Shown here one piece after another: positions 23,261 to 31,589 of a stretch of 38,674 nucleotides of DNA (positions are counted from its first letter, which is position 1; each line of letters starts with the position of its first letter). The DNA is taken from positions 1-38,674 of the forward strand of contig NZ_ADGX01000081.1 in the NCBI RefSeq assembly GCF_000177675.1, given 5' to 3'. Position numbers and translations under genes: made by a program. The stretch is from Parafrankia sp. EUN1f (GTDB lineage Bacteria > Actinomycetota > Actinomycetes > Frankiales > Frankiaceae). Under the pieces are notes generated by a model. That model had not been told where the DNA came from and did no database searches. It saw only the letters and a list, made by a program, of their open reading frames with translations.

Positions 23261-24526
23261 CCCGTCCTCTGGTGGGAGCGCCGACCCCGCGCCCGCCGCG
23301 AGGTCCCGCGGTGGCCGCACCCGCACTCGGCTGGCCCGGGCTTCGAGGTAGCGCTGCTCGGCGATGCTGGCGGTGGCCCGCGCGGCCCGCCGGAAGTGCT
23401 CGTACGCCCCGGCCGGGTCGCCGTTCTTCTCCAGCAGATGCGCCCGGACGGACAGCAGGCGGTGATGCCCGGCCATCCGCTCGTCGCCGTCCAGGGTCGC
23501 CAGCAGCTCCAGCCCGGCCGGCGGGCCCTTGGTCTCGGCGAGCGCGATCGCCCGGTTGAGGGTGACCATCGGGTTGGGTGCGAGCCGTTCCAGGATCAGG
23601 TAGAGGGCGTGCACCTGCGGCCAGTTGGTCTCGGCGGCCGTGGCGGCGTCGGCGTGCGTGGCGGCGATGGCGGCCTGCAGCTGGTAGGGCCCCAACACCG
23701 GCCCGGCCAGCGACGCCGCGGCCAGCTCGATGCCCTCGTCGATCAGCCCGCGATCCCACCTCGCGCGGTCCTGCTCGTCCAGCGGCACCAGGTCGCCGGC
23801 CGCCGTCGCCCGGGCCTGGCGGCGGGAGTGGGTCAGCAGCATCAGGGCGAGCAGCCCCGTCACCTCGCTGTCGTCGGGCAGCTGGGCGTGCACCATCCTG
23901 GTCAGCCGGATCGCCTCGCGCGCGAGGTCGGCGCGGTGCAGCTCGCTGCCCGAGGAGGCGACGTAGCCCTCGTTGAAGATCAGGTAGAGCACGTGCAGGA
24001 CGACCCGAAGTCGCTCGGCGTGCTCCGCGCCGCCCGGCAGGCTGAACGAGCTGCCGGCGGCCCTGATGCGCTGCTTGGCGCGGCTGATCCTGGCCGCCAT
24101 CGTGGCCTCGGGCACCAGGAACGCGCGGGCGATCTCGGCGGTGGTCAGGCCGCCGACCGCCCGGAGCGTCAGCGCCGTCTGGGAGGCGGGTGTCAGCGTC
24201 GGATGGCAGCACAGGAACAGCAGGACGAGCGTGTCGTCGGTATCCGGAACGCCGTCGGGCACCGGCTCGGTGGCGGTCGCGCACTCCCGCTCGCGGCGGG
24301 CGTGGTCACTGCGCATCTGGTCGATGAGCCGCCGGGACGCAACAGTCATCAGCCAGCCACGCGGGTTGTCCGGCACCCCCTCGGCCGGCCACTGCACGGT
24401 GGCGGCGAGGGAGGCCTCCTGCACGGCGTCCTCGCATCCCTCGAACTGCCCGTGCCGACGTGCCAGGGTGCCGAGGACCTGCGGCGTGATCTCACGCAGC
24501 AGGTCCTCGATCACTGGTGCGGTCAT
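23246..24526 (-). CDS. ECF42-group RNA polymerase sigma factor (module 2)
   Basis: A 426-aa paralogue of the sigma factor at 8413. Sigma-2 contains CEDAVQEASLAATVQWP and RGWLMTVASRRLIDQM; sigma-4 contains LTLRAVGGLTTAEIARAFLVPEATMAARISRAKQRI; then VLYLIFNEGY and a TPR-like C-terminus. Its ATG overlaps the DGPF stop (ATGA, 24523-24526), so the pair is translationally coupled. Its last 15 bases overlap the end of the convergent MDR gene. Confidence 0.93.
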   Translation of the reverse strand: MTAPVIEDLLREITPQVLGTLARRHGQFEGCEDAVQEASLAATVQWPAEGVPDNPRGWLMTVASRRLIDQMRSDHARRERECATATEPVPDGVPDTDDTLVLLFLCCHPTLTPASQTALTLRAVGGLTTAEIARAFLVPEATMAARISRAKQRIRAAGSSFSLPGGAEHAERLRVVLHVLYLIFNEGYVASSGSELHRADLAREAIRLTRMVHAQLPDDSEVTGLLALMLLTHSRRQARATAAGDLVPLDEQDRARWDRGLIDEGIELAAASLAGPVLGPYQLQAAIAATHADAATAAETNWPQVHALYLILERLAPNPMVTLNRAIALAETKGPPAGLELLATLDGDERMAGHHRLLSVRAHLLEKNGDPAGAYEHFRRAARATASIAEQRYLEARASRVRVRPPRDLAAGAGSALPPEDGSGDQ

Positions 24527-24894
24527 ACGTCCAATTGTCCGTCGGCGAACATCACCTGCCGCACCTCGACACCCAGGCCCTCGATCGCGGCGTCCGGGAT
24601 CTGCGCCGCCAGCTCGATCGCCCGCTCCTTGCTCTCGACATCGATCAGGTAGAAGCCGCCCAGATACTCCTTGGACTCGACGAAGGGCCCGTCGGTCACC
24701 ACCCGCTGGCTGTCGCGCACGGCCACCACGGCGGCCTGCGCCGGGTCGACCAGCGCCAGCCCGGTGATCAGCTCGCCGGACTTCTTCATCGCCTCGATGA
24801 GCCTGCTGTGGCCGTCGCCGACCGCGGCCTTCTCCTCCTCGGTCAGGACGTCCAGCAGGGCTGGGTTGATAACCAGGCTGATCACGAACTTCAT
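24523..24894 (-). CDS. YCII-related (DGPF) protein of ECF42 module 2
   Basis: A 123-aa YCII-domain protein starting MKFVISLVINPALL, with DGPF at residues 68-71 (VVTDGPFVESKEYLGGF) and the closing strand FYLIDVESKERAIELA. The ATG at 24894 follows GAGGAG at 6 bases. First gene of module 2 and directly downstream of an ECF42-type promoter. Shorter than, and clearly diverged from, its module 1 counterpart. Confidence 0.9.
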   Translation of the reverse strand: MKFVISLVINPALLDVLTEEEKAAVGDGHSRLIEAMKKSGELITGLALVDPAQAAVVAVRDSQRVVTDGPFVESKEYLGGFYLIDVESKERAIELAAQIPDAAIEGLGVEVRQVMFADGQLDV

Positions 24895-24944
24895 GGGTTG
24901 CTCCTCGTGGTTCGCGAGCCCCGGCCGGGCCCGCGCACCACCTG

Positions 24945-24971
24945 GTCGGAGCCGACCGGACCGTCTTGACA
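24945..24971 (-). promoter_or_regulatory. ECF42-type promoter of module 2
   Basis: On the minus strand TGTCAA (24971-24966) and CGAC (24948-24945) are 17 bp apart, one base off the TGTCGA -35 found for module 1 and with the same spacing. The -10 ends 51 bp before the DGPF start, mirroring module 1. Confidence 0.65.
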
Positions 24972-25023
24972 TGCCCGCCCGAACATCTTCCGTCCGAACA
25001 ACGCTCGACGAGGAATCCGCTGT

Positions 25024-25761
25024 CTACCAGGCAACGGGGCCGCCGGCGTCGACGAAGGTGCCCGTCTCGGCGTCGGCGGGCAGTGTCGCGGCGCTGACCA
25101 CGACGTGCGCGGCTTCGTCGGCGGTCAGCGGCGCCAGCTGGCGGTTCATCGGGGTCAACTCCGTCTGGACGAAGCCCGGGCACACGGTCGTGACCTTGAT
25201 GGCGGTGTCCTTGAGATGCTTCGCCAGCTCGATCGTGAGGCTGTTGAGTGCGGCCTTCGAACTCCTGTACGCGGGCAGGAACATCGGATAGTACGGAGAC
25301 TGCGAGTTGTTCTGATCGGCGAGCGAGCCCATCGTCGAAGACACGTTGACAATCCGACCCGCGTCACTTCGTCGCAGTAGCGGAAGAAATGTCTCGGTTA
25401 CCGTTACCACGCCGAAAACATTTGTTTCGAACGTTTGCCGGAACGTGTCCGGGTCCGCGAGATCGTGGGCGCTGGTGTCGGTGGCCTCGGGGAGAACGCC
25501 CGCGTTGTTGACCAGGACGTCGAGACGGCCGTATCGCTCCTGGATGGCGGCTGCGGCGGATCTTACGGTTGCCGGCCTGGTGACGTCGAGTTCTACCCAG
25601 TCCACGGTTCCGTGGTTTGCACCCAGGGCCTCGACGGCCGTGCGTGCTGCTGTCTCCCGCCGCGCTCCAATGATTACAGTGGATCCTGATCGGCTCAGAT
25701 GTGCGGCGGCCGCGTACCCCAGGCCTCGGCTGCCGCCAGTGATGAGAACGATGGTGGGCAT
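25024..25761 (-). CDS. Short-chain dehydrogenase/reductase with intact catalytic residues
   Basis: A 245-aa classical SDR: TGGSRGLG cofactor motif, ELDVTRP, NNAG, catalytic Ser in NVSSTMG and Tyr/Lys in AYRSSKAALNS, then CPGFVQTELT. The lack of a strong acidic residue after strand 2 and the GARRETA motif suggest NADP preference. Substrate unknown. It has a GGAGATCC upstream. Useful comparison for the defective SDR at 17188. Confidence 0.9.
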   Translation of the reverse strand: MPTIVLITGGSRGLGYAAAAHLSRSGSTVIIGARRETAARTAVEALGANHGTVDWVELDVTRPATVRSAAAAIQERYGRLDVLVNNAGVLPEATDTSAHDLADPDTFRQTFETNVFGVVTVTETFLPLLRRSDAGRIVNVSSTMGSLADQNNSQSPYYPMFLPAYRSSKAALNSLTIELAKHLKDTAIKVTTVCPGFVQTELTPMNRQLAPLTADEAAHVVVSAATLPADAETGTFVDAGGPVAW

Positions 25762-25914
25762 TCGGATCTCCAGGATCTCCGGCGTATTTCCTGCAGGCTA
25801 GTTCCTGCGTGCCGAACAATGCTGGCGAGAATCCGACGTGGCATTCCCTGGTCAGGCACGGGGTGGTGACGCCGTTCCCTCCGTGGCAGTCTCGGCCATG
25901 AGGCGAAACGTGAG

Positions 25915-27357
25915 CTAGCCACTCAGGGCGATGAACCGCTTGAGCTTGCCTGTCGAGGCGTGCCGCGGGATCTGCGCAACGGAGGTCACGCTTATGTCGG
26001 CATCCGGGAGGCCATAGGGCCGTAGCGAGAAGGCCAGCGCCGTGGCCACCGCGGTGGTGTCGGGTGACCCGACCACCAGCACGTTCGCCCCACCTGCGGT
26101 CTGGTGCACCTGGTACTCCGAGATCAGCGGGTCGGTGCCCAGCACATGCCGGAACGCGCTCGCCGGGACCGTTCGCCGCCCGTAGCGGAAGTCGTCGTCA
26201 CACCGACCGACGATGTCGGCCACGCGTGGCATCGAGCTCCCGCACGCGCAGCGGCCGGGCAGCAGCGTGATCTCGTCGCCCAGGTCGTATCGAACAAACG
26301 GGAAGGTTCGCCCTGCCAGCCCCGTCGCGAGCGTGCGCGCCGCCGGCTCGTCGGGGGCGACCGGGCGCCCGGCCGCATCAACCCGCTCGAGGATCACCTC
26401 GTCGGCGCAGATGTGCAGGCCGTCGCCGTCACGGTGGCCGCAGCCGACCGCCTGGACGCCGATCTCCGTCGAGCCCCACAGGTTGTGGACGGGGACTCCC
26501 CAGGCGGTGTCGATGGCGTCGCGGTCCTGGGCGCTGAGCGGCTCGGAGTTGGTGCTCACCCGGACCGGCCGGATCTCGAGCTCTCCCGCGTTCGCGGCCC
26601 GGGCGAGACGGCCGATCACCGAGGCGTAGCCGACGAGATGAGTCGGCCGTGCGTCCGCCACCGCGCGCAGAATCTGATCGAACGGGGCCGTCGTCGGGAT
26701 CACGAAGGTCTGCGTCAACGGCCCGGTCGCGATGTCGAACAGCGGCGTGCTGGCGTGCGGCGGCTCGCCGGCCTCCAGCACGGCCAGTCGCGCCGGCCGA
26801 CCGGCCGAGCCCGCCGGGCCCGCAGAGTGGGCCGAGTCGGCAGAGCGGCCCGAGTCGGCTGATGCGTGCTCGCCCCGCACCTGCCATCGCCAGGCGAGAC
26901 ACGCGAGCGTGACGAACTGCTCCCAGTCCCAGATGTAGACGCCGCGTACACCGCTTGAGCCGCCCGAGCTGAAAACCTGCAGTCCGGTGGGCGTGTAGGA
27001 GAACCAGCCCTGCTGGGCCAGCACCCGCTCCGCGCCCGCCCGGTCGATATCAGGCGTGGTTACTATCGCGTCCCATTCCCTCTGGACGTCCTGCTTGGTC
27101 ATTGGGGGCAGCCGCGCGAGGTCGTCAACCGTCGCCGTGGCCGGGTCGAGGTCGGCCATCCGGGCTGCGTGGAACGGTGAGCGCTCGCGCGCGAATCCCA
27201 GCAGCGCACGCAGTCGCTCGGTGCGGTAGTGCTCGATGCGCTGGTGAGACCAGGCCAGCCGCGCGACATGGTCCTCAAGCGCCGCCCGCGCAGCGCTCAG
27301 ATGCGCTGCACGCAGACGCCGGTAGCCCACCGCGGGGTCCTCGCGGGACACGCACAC
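25915..27357 (-). CDS. PaaK/CapK-like adenylate-forming enzyme (phenylacetate-CoA ligase family)
   Basis: A 480-aa protein of the adenylate-forming superfamily. The core motif FSSGGSSGVRG is the phosphate loop, NLWGSTEIG the A5-like motif, and FVRYDLGDEITLLPGRCACG with two Cys is typical of PaaK relatives; the C-terminus HASTGKLKRFIALSG holds the catalytic Lys. It probably activates an aromatic or other carboxylate; substrate unknown. A Ser/Ala/Gly repeat (SADSGRSADSAHSAG) interrupts the middle. No ATG exists near the front; GTG at 27357 or 27351 is assumed. The stop lies 153 bp before the SDR start. Confidence 0.8.
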   Translation of the reverse strand: MCVSREDPAVGYRRLRAAHLSAARAALEDHVARLAWSHQRIEHYRTERLRALLGFARERSPFHAARMADLDPATATVDDLARLPPMTKQDVQREWDAIVTTPDIDRAGAERVLAQQGWFSYTPTGLQVFSSGGSSGVRGVYIWDWEQFVTLACLAWRWQVRGEHASADSGRSADSAHSAGPAGSAGRPARLAVLEAGEPPHASTPLFDIATGPLTQTFVIPTTAPFDQILRAVADARPTHLVGYASVIGRLARAANAGELEIRPVRVSTNSEPLSAQDRDAIDTAWGVPVHNLWGSTEIGVQAVGCGHRDGDGLHICADEVILERVDAAGRPVAPDEPAARTLATGLAGRTFPFVRYDLGDEITLLPGRCACGSSMPRVADIVGRCDDDFRYGRRTVPASAFRHVLGTDPLISEYQVHQTAGGANVLVVGSPDTTAVATALAFSLRPYGLPDADISVTSVAQIPRHASTGKLKRFIALSG

Positions 27358-27451
27358 AGTGTCGGCCGCGACCGGCGATCACGCGAACTGTGGCTGCGCA
27401 GGCAGCCGGCAGGTTCGGCGGATCGCCGCCACAACTGGCCGGATTCTCCTG

Positions 27452-27811
27452 TCACCCGCGCTGAAGACCGACCGTTCCTCGGTGTCCCTTCAGTCTGCGC
27501 AGCAGGGCCAGGCCGGTGAGGAAAAGAGCCAGGGCACCGGGGCCGGCGTGCACGATGATGAAACCGGAATAGTGCGGCCCGCCCCAGGCGTGTCGATAGG
27601 TCGCCGGATCATCGGGATGCTCGGTGGCGAGGAGGTATCCGGCCCGGGCGACAAGAACGGCGCCGACGGCCAGCAGGAGGAGACGGCCCGCCGCGCGCCG
27701 TAGCCGTGCTGCCAGGCCGGTGGCTGGTGGCGGCGCCGGCCGGCGTGCGGCGATCACGCCCACCGCGATCAGGCCCCCTGCGACCACGGCGGCTACCGCG
27801 AGCCCGGTCAT
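27452..27811 (-). CDS. Small membrane protein, third gene of the PadR operon
   Basis: A 119-aa hydrophobic protein with three likely membrane segments (GLAVAAVVAGGLIAVGVIAA, LLLLAVGAVLVARAGYLL, GFIIVHAGPGALALFLTGLA). No known domain recognised. Its ATG overlaps the stop of the preceding gene (27808-27811), so it belongs to the padR-membrane-membrane operon. Function cannot be assigned. Confidence 0.7.
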   Translation of the reverse strand: MTGLAVAAVVAGGLIAVGVIAARRPAPPPATGLAARLRRAAGRLLLLAVGAVLVARAGYLLATEHPDDPATYRHAWGGPHYSGFIIVHAGPGALALFLTGLALLRRLKGHRGTVGLQRG

Positions 27812-28167
27812 GCCGCCCTGGCTTCCTGGCGTCGGATGCGGCGCATGGCCGCGGAGTGGAGCAGCAACGCGGTCGGTGTCAGGGTCGCGACCAGGGCCAG
27901 CGCCCGCAGCGGGGTGGTCGGAGCCCACAGGATGTTGTCGGTCAGCTCTGCTCGTACGGCAGCTGCCTCCATGGCCGCGGTGGCGAGCACCGCCGCGGCG
28001 ATGTGGGTGAGCCGCGGCCTGGCCCGGAGATGGAGCCCGACGGCCAGGCGAAGGACGTCGATGACGACGGCGAAGGTCAGCGGGGTGTCCTGGAGGAGCG
28101 CGGCGAACTCGTCGCCGTAGCGCTCCCGCCACCGCCTGGGGCACAGGGCGAGAAGGGAACGTTTCAT
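27808..28167 (-). CDS. Membrane protein of the PadR-associated type, second gene of the operon
   Basis: A 119-aa protein beginning MKRSLLALCPRRWRERYGDEF, a start commonly seen in small membrane proteins next to PadR regulators in actinomycetes, followed by three likely membrane helices. Its ATG overlaps the PadR stop by 4 bases (28164-28167). These proteins are probably the regulated cargo of the PadR; their role is unknown. The frame extends to 28680, but that part has no homology. Confidence 0.75.
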   Translation of the reverse strand: MKRSLLALCPRRWRERYGDEFAALLQDTPLTFAVVIDVLRLAVGLHLRARPRLTHIAAAVLATAAMEAAAVRAELTDNILWAPTTPLRALALVATLTPTALLLHSAAMRRIRRQEARAA

Positions 28168-28496
28168 GCCTGGGCCAGCCTTGTCTGCCCGGTGTGGACG
28201 ACCCGGGACCAGGTCGCCAGCTGGGCGGCGAGGGCAGCTCTTCCCGCTGCCGTGATCTCGTAGGGGCGGCGGCGGTCGTCGCTGGGCAGTGCGGCGATCA
28301 GGCCGCGTTCGACCAGCTTGGTCAGTGAGCCGTACAGGGTGCCGGGCCCGAGCCGGACCCCGGTCTGTTCCAGCACATCGGTGGTGATCGCGTAGCCGTG
28401 CTTGGGGCCGTCGCTCAGTGAGAGCAGGACGAGTACGCCTGGCTCGCCGAAGCGGGCCAGGCCCTCGTCCCGCCCGAATCTCGCCATGCGATGCAT
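28164..28496 (-). CDS. PadR-family transcriptional regulator, first gene of a three-gene operon
   Basis: A 110-aa single-domain PadR: GEPGVLVLLSLSDGPKHGYA, LGPGTLYGSLTKLVERGLI and RRRPYEITAAGR. It lacks the C-terminal dimerisation domain, like the LmrR-type short PadRs. Either ATG at 28496 or 28487 could start it; both are inside a palindrome, so binding there would directly block transcription start or a short leader. Followed by two coupled membrane-protein genes. Confidence 0.88.
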   Translation of the reverse strand: MHRMARFGRDEGLARFGEPGVLVLLSLSDGPKHGYAITTDVLEQTGVRLGPGTLYGSLTKLVERGLIAALPSDDRRRPYEITAAGRAALAAQLATWSRVVHTGQTRLAQA

Positions 28497-28505
28497 CGTA
28501 TGGCG
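28482..28505. promoter_or_regulatory. Palindrome over the PadR start codons
   Basis: A 24-bp dyad: CGCCAT (28482-28487) and ATGGCG (28500-28505) flank CGATGCATCG (28489-28498), with one mismatched pair (G28488/T28499). It overlaps the two candidate start codons of the PadR gene. Autoregulation is inferred. Confidence 0.6.
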
Positions 28506-28898
28506 TAGTAGTTGGGCGTGACAACACCCGGTGATCTCCGCTCAGGCGTGGGCGCGCAGCGCCCGGGCGTACCCGTCGCGCCGCAAGCTCGCCGATCATC
28601 ATGAACCCGATCGTCAGGTCTCCACCAACTGGAGAGTCAACCGCGCCACAGCCGTCCTGCCACCCGCGAGCGGGGAACACATGGTCCGGGAGACTGCCCG
28701 AAAGGACATTGACGGCCGGATCGGCGCCCGTGATGCTGATTCTGAATCAGAATCGGAATCGGAGACAAAGCGGCGACTGCGCAGGCGGACCGGAATCCCG
28801 AGAAATTCGGGCGTCGCGGGTCGCAGGGCCGCGCTATCCGGGGGAATCTCCCACGGCGGTAGGCACGCCACGGGCTGACAGCTTGCTGCGGGGCCAAG
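28506..28898. other. Intergenic region upstream of the PKD-domain protein
   Basis: About 390 bp without a supported gene. The open frames here have no domain or ribosome-site support. The region holds an exact 17-bp palindrome at 28738-28754 and must contain the promoter of the exported protein. Confidence 0.5.
28738..28754. promoter_or_regulatory. Exact palindrome upstream of the PKD protein gene
   Basis: GATTCTGA (28738-28745) and TCAGAATC (28747-28754) pair perfectly around a single A. AT-rich for this region and 145 bp before the GTG at 28899; it may be an operator, but no regulator is adjacent except the PadR gene. Confidence 0.4.
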
Positions 28899-31505
28899 GT
28901 GAACACGAGCGCGGGGATGAGACGGTCGGCGGATCGGGGCATGCGGCTGGCGGTGACCTGCGCCATTCTCGTGGCCGCCGCGGTGGCGGTGGTGGTCGTG
29001 TCGAGCCGGGACGACCCAGCGCTGCGGGTGTCGCTGGACAGCGGTTCGGCGTGGCTGGTGTCCTCCGCGGTCGGCCAGGCCGCGCTGGTGGACGGCTCGT
29101 CCGGGCAGCTGATCACCCAGGTCAGGGTCGCCGACCCGGGCTCGGATCTGTCCGCCGCCTCGACCAGTGCCCAGACGCTGGTCGCCGACACGGCCACGGG
29201 CACGGTGGTGCGGGTCGACAGCGCCTCGTACGAGGTCTCCAGGCCGGTGCGTTTCGCCCGGCCGGGGCAGCGGCTACGGGTCTTCCCCGGCCCGCGTCGC
29301 GCGTACGTCTTCGCCGAGCAGGCCGGGCTGGTGACCAGCGTCGACTCCCGGACGCTGAGCGCGGGCCAGCCGCAGTCCGTCGTGTCACGGATCGGGCCCG
29401 GCGGCGGCGTGGTGGACGCGACCGGCCGGCTGTGGCTGGTGGACGCCGACTCGGGCCGGATCGTCTCCCTGGACAGCACAGGCACGGGCCCGGCGGTACC
29501 CCGGACGGGGGCCGTCGCGTCACCGGCGGCCCGGCTGCTCGAAGTGGGCGGGCGCGCCGTCGTCGTAGACGGGGATGCCGTGCGTCCGCTGCATGACGAC
29601 GGCACCTTCGGGGCGCCGACCTGCCTGGCCGGCGGCGCGCGGGACGACACCGCTGTTCTGACCGGATCCGCGGCCGCGTCCCGGGTATACGCGGCCTCCG
29701 GGCAGCGTGGGGTCCTCCTCGTCAGCGACCTGGACCGCAACCGGTGCGACACCGCGATCGACCTCGACGCCGCGGGCCACACCCTCGGCGAACCCGCGGA
29801 GGCCGCGGGCCGGGTCTTCATCCCCGACTTCACCACCGGCGAGGTCCATATCGCGGACCTGGCCCACCCCGGCACCGTGACCCACGCCGACATCCTCGAC
29901 CCGGACACGCCGTTCGACCTTGTTCCCAGCGGGCCGTTCGTGTTCTACAACGACCCCGCCAGCGCCCGCGCCGGAGTCCTGTCTCTCACCGGCCAGACCA
30001 TCCCCATCCAGAAGTACAACCCGGACCGGCCCGGAGACGACCTGTTCTCCGGAGGGAGCGGCGGCGGCGCGGAAGACACCCAGGGCTCTGGCGGTTCCGG
30101 TGGCTCCGGCGACTCCTCGAAGCCCACCACCCCACCGACCGGCACAGCGTCGCCACGGCCACCGACGCCGACCGGCACCGGCAGCCGCACGCCGGATCGT
30201 GACCGGCCCGCCGTGCAGATCCAGATGTCGATGAATCCGGCGGCGGCCGGCCGCCCGGTGGTACTGCGTGCGCTGGCCTCCGGCGGGTCGAAACTGGCCT
30301 CGGTGCGGTGGTCGTTCGGGGACGACACGGGCACCGCTGCCGGGGTGGAGGTGTCACACACCTGGGCACGACCGGGCAGCTACCCGGTGACCATTCGGGC
30401 AGCGCTCGCCAGCGGCGAACAGGCCCAGGTCGCCAGCACGATCAACGTGACGGACCAGGAACCCCCCACGAGACCCGACCCGTCGCGCACCCCACCTCCC
30501 TCCACACACACCCAGCCACCGCCAGGCCCCAACCCCAACCCCAACCCTGGCCCCACCCGAACCCAGACGCAGACCGATCAGCCCGTCAACCCGGCCACAC
30601 CCACCCTCACCGTCGCGCAGACGTCCCCCACCTCGCTGAACGTCACGGTCCGTCCCGGTACCGGCGCGGGCGCCGCGGTGACCCGTTTCGCGCTTGATGC
30701 GTCACCAGCGGCGGGGACAACGGTCAACGCCCGCGGCGGCGGCGCGTTCCAGGTCGACGTCACGGGATGCGACGCCTTCACGTTGGTGGGCACGGTGTCC
30801 GCGGCAACCGGGGCGACCGCGCGATCCCAGCCGCACCAGGTCGCGGCACGTACAGACGGCGACTGCAGCCTGCCAACTCTGTCGCTGTCGGTGACCCCCA
30901 CGTCAGGCCAGGCGCCGCTGACCGTGACCGCCGAGGACGAGATCCGGTACGTCATGGATCCGCACCAGAGCTACCGCATTTCGTTCGGTGATGGAAGCGC
31001 TGAGATCGCTGGCTCCGGGGCCACCCACACCTACACGGCCCCGGGCACCTACACCGTCACCCTGACCGCGATCAAGGACGGTACTGGGGTGACCGCGACG
31101 GATACCGCCACCGTCACCGTCGGGGCCCCGTTCAAGGCCACCGCCGGACGCGCCTCCGTCAGCCCGGGCTCGGGCACCTACGCCTGCCCGTTGACGCTCA
31201 CCTTCACCGGCACGGTGACCGCGAACGGTGCGGGCACCGCCACGTGGGCCTGGCGAAACCATGGGCCCGGGGCGCAGTCGCTGACCTTCGGCGGCGCCGG
31301 GACACAGACCGTCAGCTTCACGACGACCGTGGACGGCGCGCCCGGGGAGACCGTCACGAGCACGGACGAGATCGAGATCTACGAGAACGGGCAGATCACC
31401 TTCGTATCCCCGGCGTACCGCGCCAGCGCCACGATCACCTGCGCGTCACCCGCGACGCCTTCGACGACCTCGGGCGCGATCGGGGGAGGCTCCAGCGGAG
31501 GCTGA
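28899..31505 (+). CDS. Large exported PKD-domain protein with beta-propeller-like N-terminus
   Basis: An 868-aa probable surface protein. A basic start and hydrophobic helix (LAVTCAILVAAAVAVVVV, about residues 17-35) give a signal anchor. Residues 45-370 are repeated strands with VDSASYEVS, VDADSGRIVSLDSTG-type blades, suggesting a beta-propeller. A Gly/Ser then Pro/Thr linker follows, a PKD domain at about 445-515 (VRWSFGDDTGTA, HTWARPGSYPVTI), a Pro/Asn-rich linker, a second PKD at 661-745 (ISFGDGSAEI, THTYTAPGTYTVTL) and a last Ig-like region. No LPxTG motif or C-terminal anchor is seen. Start GTG at 28899 or ATG at 28917. Confidence 0.8.
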   Translation: MNTSAGMRRSADRGMRLAVTCAILVAAAVAVVVVSSRDDPALRVSLDSGSAWLVSSAVGQAALVDGSSGQLITQVRVADPGSDLSAASTSAQTLVADTATGTVVRVDSASYEVSRPVRFARPGQRLRVFPGPRRAYVFAEQAGLVTSVDSRTLSAGQPQSVVSRIGPGGGVVDATGRLWLVDADSGRIVSLDSTGTGPAVPRTGAVASPAARLLEVGGRAVVVDGDAVRPLHDDGTFGAPTCLAGGARDDTAVLTGSAAASRVYAASGQRGVLLVSDLDRNRCDTAIDLDAAGHTLGEPAEAAGRVFIPDFTTGEVHIADLAHPGTVTHADILDPDTPFDLVPSGPFVFYNDPASARAGVLSLTGQTIPIQKYNPDRPGDDLFSGGSGGGAEDTQGSGGSGGSGDSSKPTTPPTGTASPRPPTPTGTGSRTPDRDRPAVQIQMSMNPAAAGRPVVLRALASGGSKLASVRWSFGDDTGTAAGVEVSHTWARPGSYPVTIRAALASGEQAQVASTINVTDQEPPTRPDPSRTPPPSTHTQPPPGPNPNPNPGPTRTQTQTDQPVNPATPTLTVAQTSPTSLNVTVRPGTGAGAAVTRFALDASPAAGTTVNARGGGAFQVDVTGCDAFTLVGTVSAATGATARSQPHQVAARTDGDCSLPTLSLSVTPTSGQAPLTVTAEDEIRYVMDPHQSYRISFGDGSAEIAGSGATHTYTAPGTYTVTLTAIKDGTGVTATDTATVTVGAPFKATAGRASVSPGSGTYACPLTLTFTGTVTANGAGTATWAWRNHGPGAQSLTFGGAGTQTVSFTTTVDGAPGETVTSTDEIEIYENGQITFVSPAYRASATITCASPATPSTTSGAIGGGSSGG

Positions 31506-31513
31506 CCCGGCGG

Positions 31514-31537
31514 GCCCGGGCGGAGGGTGGCCCGGGC
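31514..31537. terminator. GC stem-loop after the PKD gene
   Basis: GCCCGGGC at 31514-31521 and 31530-31537 (each self-complementary) can form an 8-bp stem with an 8-base loop, between the convergent PKD gene and the lipid-gene remnant. No T-tract. Confidence 0.45.
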
Positions 31538-31589
31538 GGGCATGTGCGGTGATGCACGGCGGGTAAATGGTTGGCACGCGCCGCGGCCG

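Noticed and set aside
25786-25806. Hairpin GCAGG/CCTGC between the PaaK-like gene and the SDR as a terminator
   Set aside because: Only 5 bp of stem and no T-tract; too weak to list.
27808-28680. Long open frame extending the second membrane gene upstream
   Set aside because: Recognisable sequence and the coupled ATG start at 28167; the extension is antisense or out of frame to the PadR gene.
28531-28878. Possible small gene upstream of the PKD protein
   Set aside because: No ribosome site, no motif, and a composition-driven SESESE run from a short repeat; treated as intergenic.
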